From assembly GCF_009663465.1 (NCBI RefSeq), contig NZ_QXHU01000001.1:147680-211679 (forward strand): a DNA stretch of 64,000 nucleotides, given 5' to 3'. Below are positions 63,831 through 64,000 of the stretch, in pieces (position 1 is the first letter of the stretch; each line of letters begins with the position of its first letter). The DNA is from Riemerella anatipestifer. GTDB lineage: Bacteria; Bacteroidota; Bacteroidia; Flavobacteriales; Weeksellaceae. The notes beneath the pieces were generated by a model. The model was not told the origin of the DNA. It saw nothing but the letters and a program-made list of their open reading frames with translations, and did not search any database. A program made the position numbers and the translations under genes.

Positions 63831-64000
63831 ATGGTAGATTATTTGAAGGGATTAAATGAAGCTCAGTACAAAGCAGTGACTACGATACAGGGACCACTAA
63901 TGGTATTGGCAGGAGCTGGTTCTGGTAAAACGCGTGTGCTTACGATGCGTATTGCACATCTAATCACCAATGGAGTAGACCCTTTTAATATACTTGCACT
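63831..64000 (+). CDS. ATP-dependent DNA helicase UvrD/PcrA, 5' part
   Basis: The first 56 codons are in the window: [20 protein letters not shown] is the Q motif and [18 protein letters not shown] the Walker A of the superfamily 1 helicases. The gene runs past the end of the window. UvrD/PcrA-type repair helicase is most likely; RecB-like or Rep cannot be excluded from this part. Confidence 0.88.
   Translation, partial: MVDYLKGLNEAQYKAVTTIQGPLMVLAGAGSGKTRVLTMRIAHLITNGVDPFNILA

Overview
The window reads as the chromosome of a member of the Flavobacteriia, most likely a low-GC Weeksellaceae relative (Riemerella/Chryseobacterium-like; the genus is a guess). The evidence is low GC, a Bacteroidetes-type promoter box (TAnnTTTG) in front of many genes, a type IX secretion C-terminal domain, TonB receptors, and family members typical of the phylum: DUF3822 next to rsmD, a HU-like/DUF4469 protein, and a DnaG whose zinc ligands are lost. 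Most of the window is dense housekeeping sequence in short operons. Accessory features are confined to the left edge, the 29.8-30.9 kb region, the 55.2-58.6 kb region and the stretch after the tRNA near 63.2 kb.

Layout. 1-0.9 kb: wreck of a Bacteroidetes conjugative element (traA start joined to a traG scrap) plus repeats. 0.9-5.2 kb: type IX secreted giant protein and peptidase E. 5.3-7.9 kb: amino acid permease, hotdog thioesterase, HD hydrolase. 7.9-9.9 kb: rluF, outer-membrane-like protein, truB. 10-11.4 kb: pyrH-frr. 11.5-21.1 kb, almost all minus strand: clpP, dnaG, dedA, prfB, MATE pump, NtrC-like regulator, yggS, mscL, lgt, yidD. 21.2-22.4 kb: rarA. 22.4-29.4 kb: a tight eight-gene minus operon running ald, small anchored protein, tyrA, potassium uptake pair, nudix, acyltransferase, threonylcarbamoyl-AMP synthase; tsaE lies just upstream. 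30-36.2 kb: tandem repeat, unknown helical protein, lipid A phosphatase-like plus EptA pair, uvrA. 36.3-41.5 kb: secreted FtsX-ectodomain-like protein, TonB receptor, kdsA, rsmD, DUF3822. 41.6-46.1 kb: SDR, etfBA, DUF151 nuclease plus nucleoside permease. 46.2-50.6 kb: ECF sigma, four-TM partner, a small hydrophobic protein, a secreted protein, KefF/KefC-like pair. 50.7-53.8 kb: cobalamin riboswitch, BtuB-like receptor, BtuG-like lipoprotein. 53.8-58.6 kb: BrkB-family protein, rlmH, HU-like/DUF4469 protein, YadA-head-like secreted protein, and a (GT)13 tract. 58.6-64 kb: MFS, GH3-like, trxB, crcB, tRNA-Ser(UGA), decayed sequence, start of uvrD.

Functional links visible here: vitamin B12 capture under riboswitch control; lipid A remodelling (phosphatase plus phosphoethanolamine transferase, with kdsA nearby); potassium homeostasis (TrkA/TrkH uptake, KefF/KefC efflux, MscL); nuclease plus nucleoside uptake; and two halves of the t6A tRNA pathway (tsaE and the YrdC-type synthase) flanking one operon.

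I found no CRISPR array, intact integrase, insertion sequence, rRNA or clear defence island. No wholly new system stands out. The items most worth a second look are the secreted FtsX-ectodomain-like protein, the B12 capture locus, the adhesin-like gene behind a dinucleotide repeat, the 21-bp tandem array, and several genes with a promoter box four bases from the start codon.
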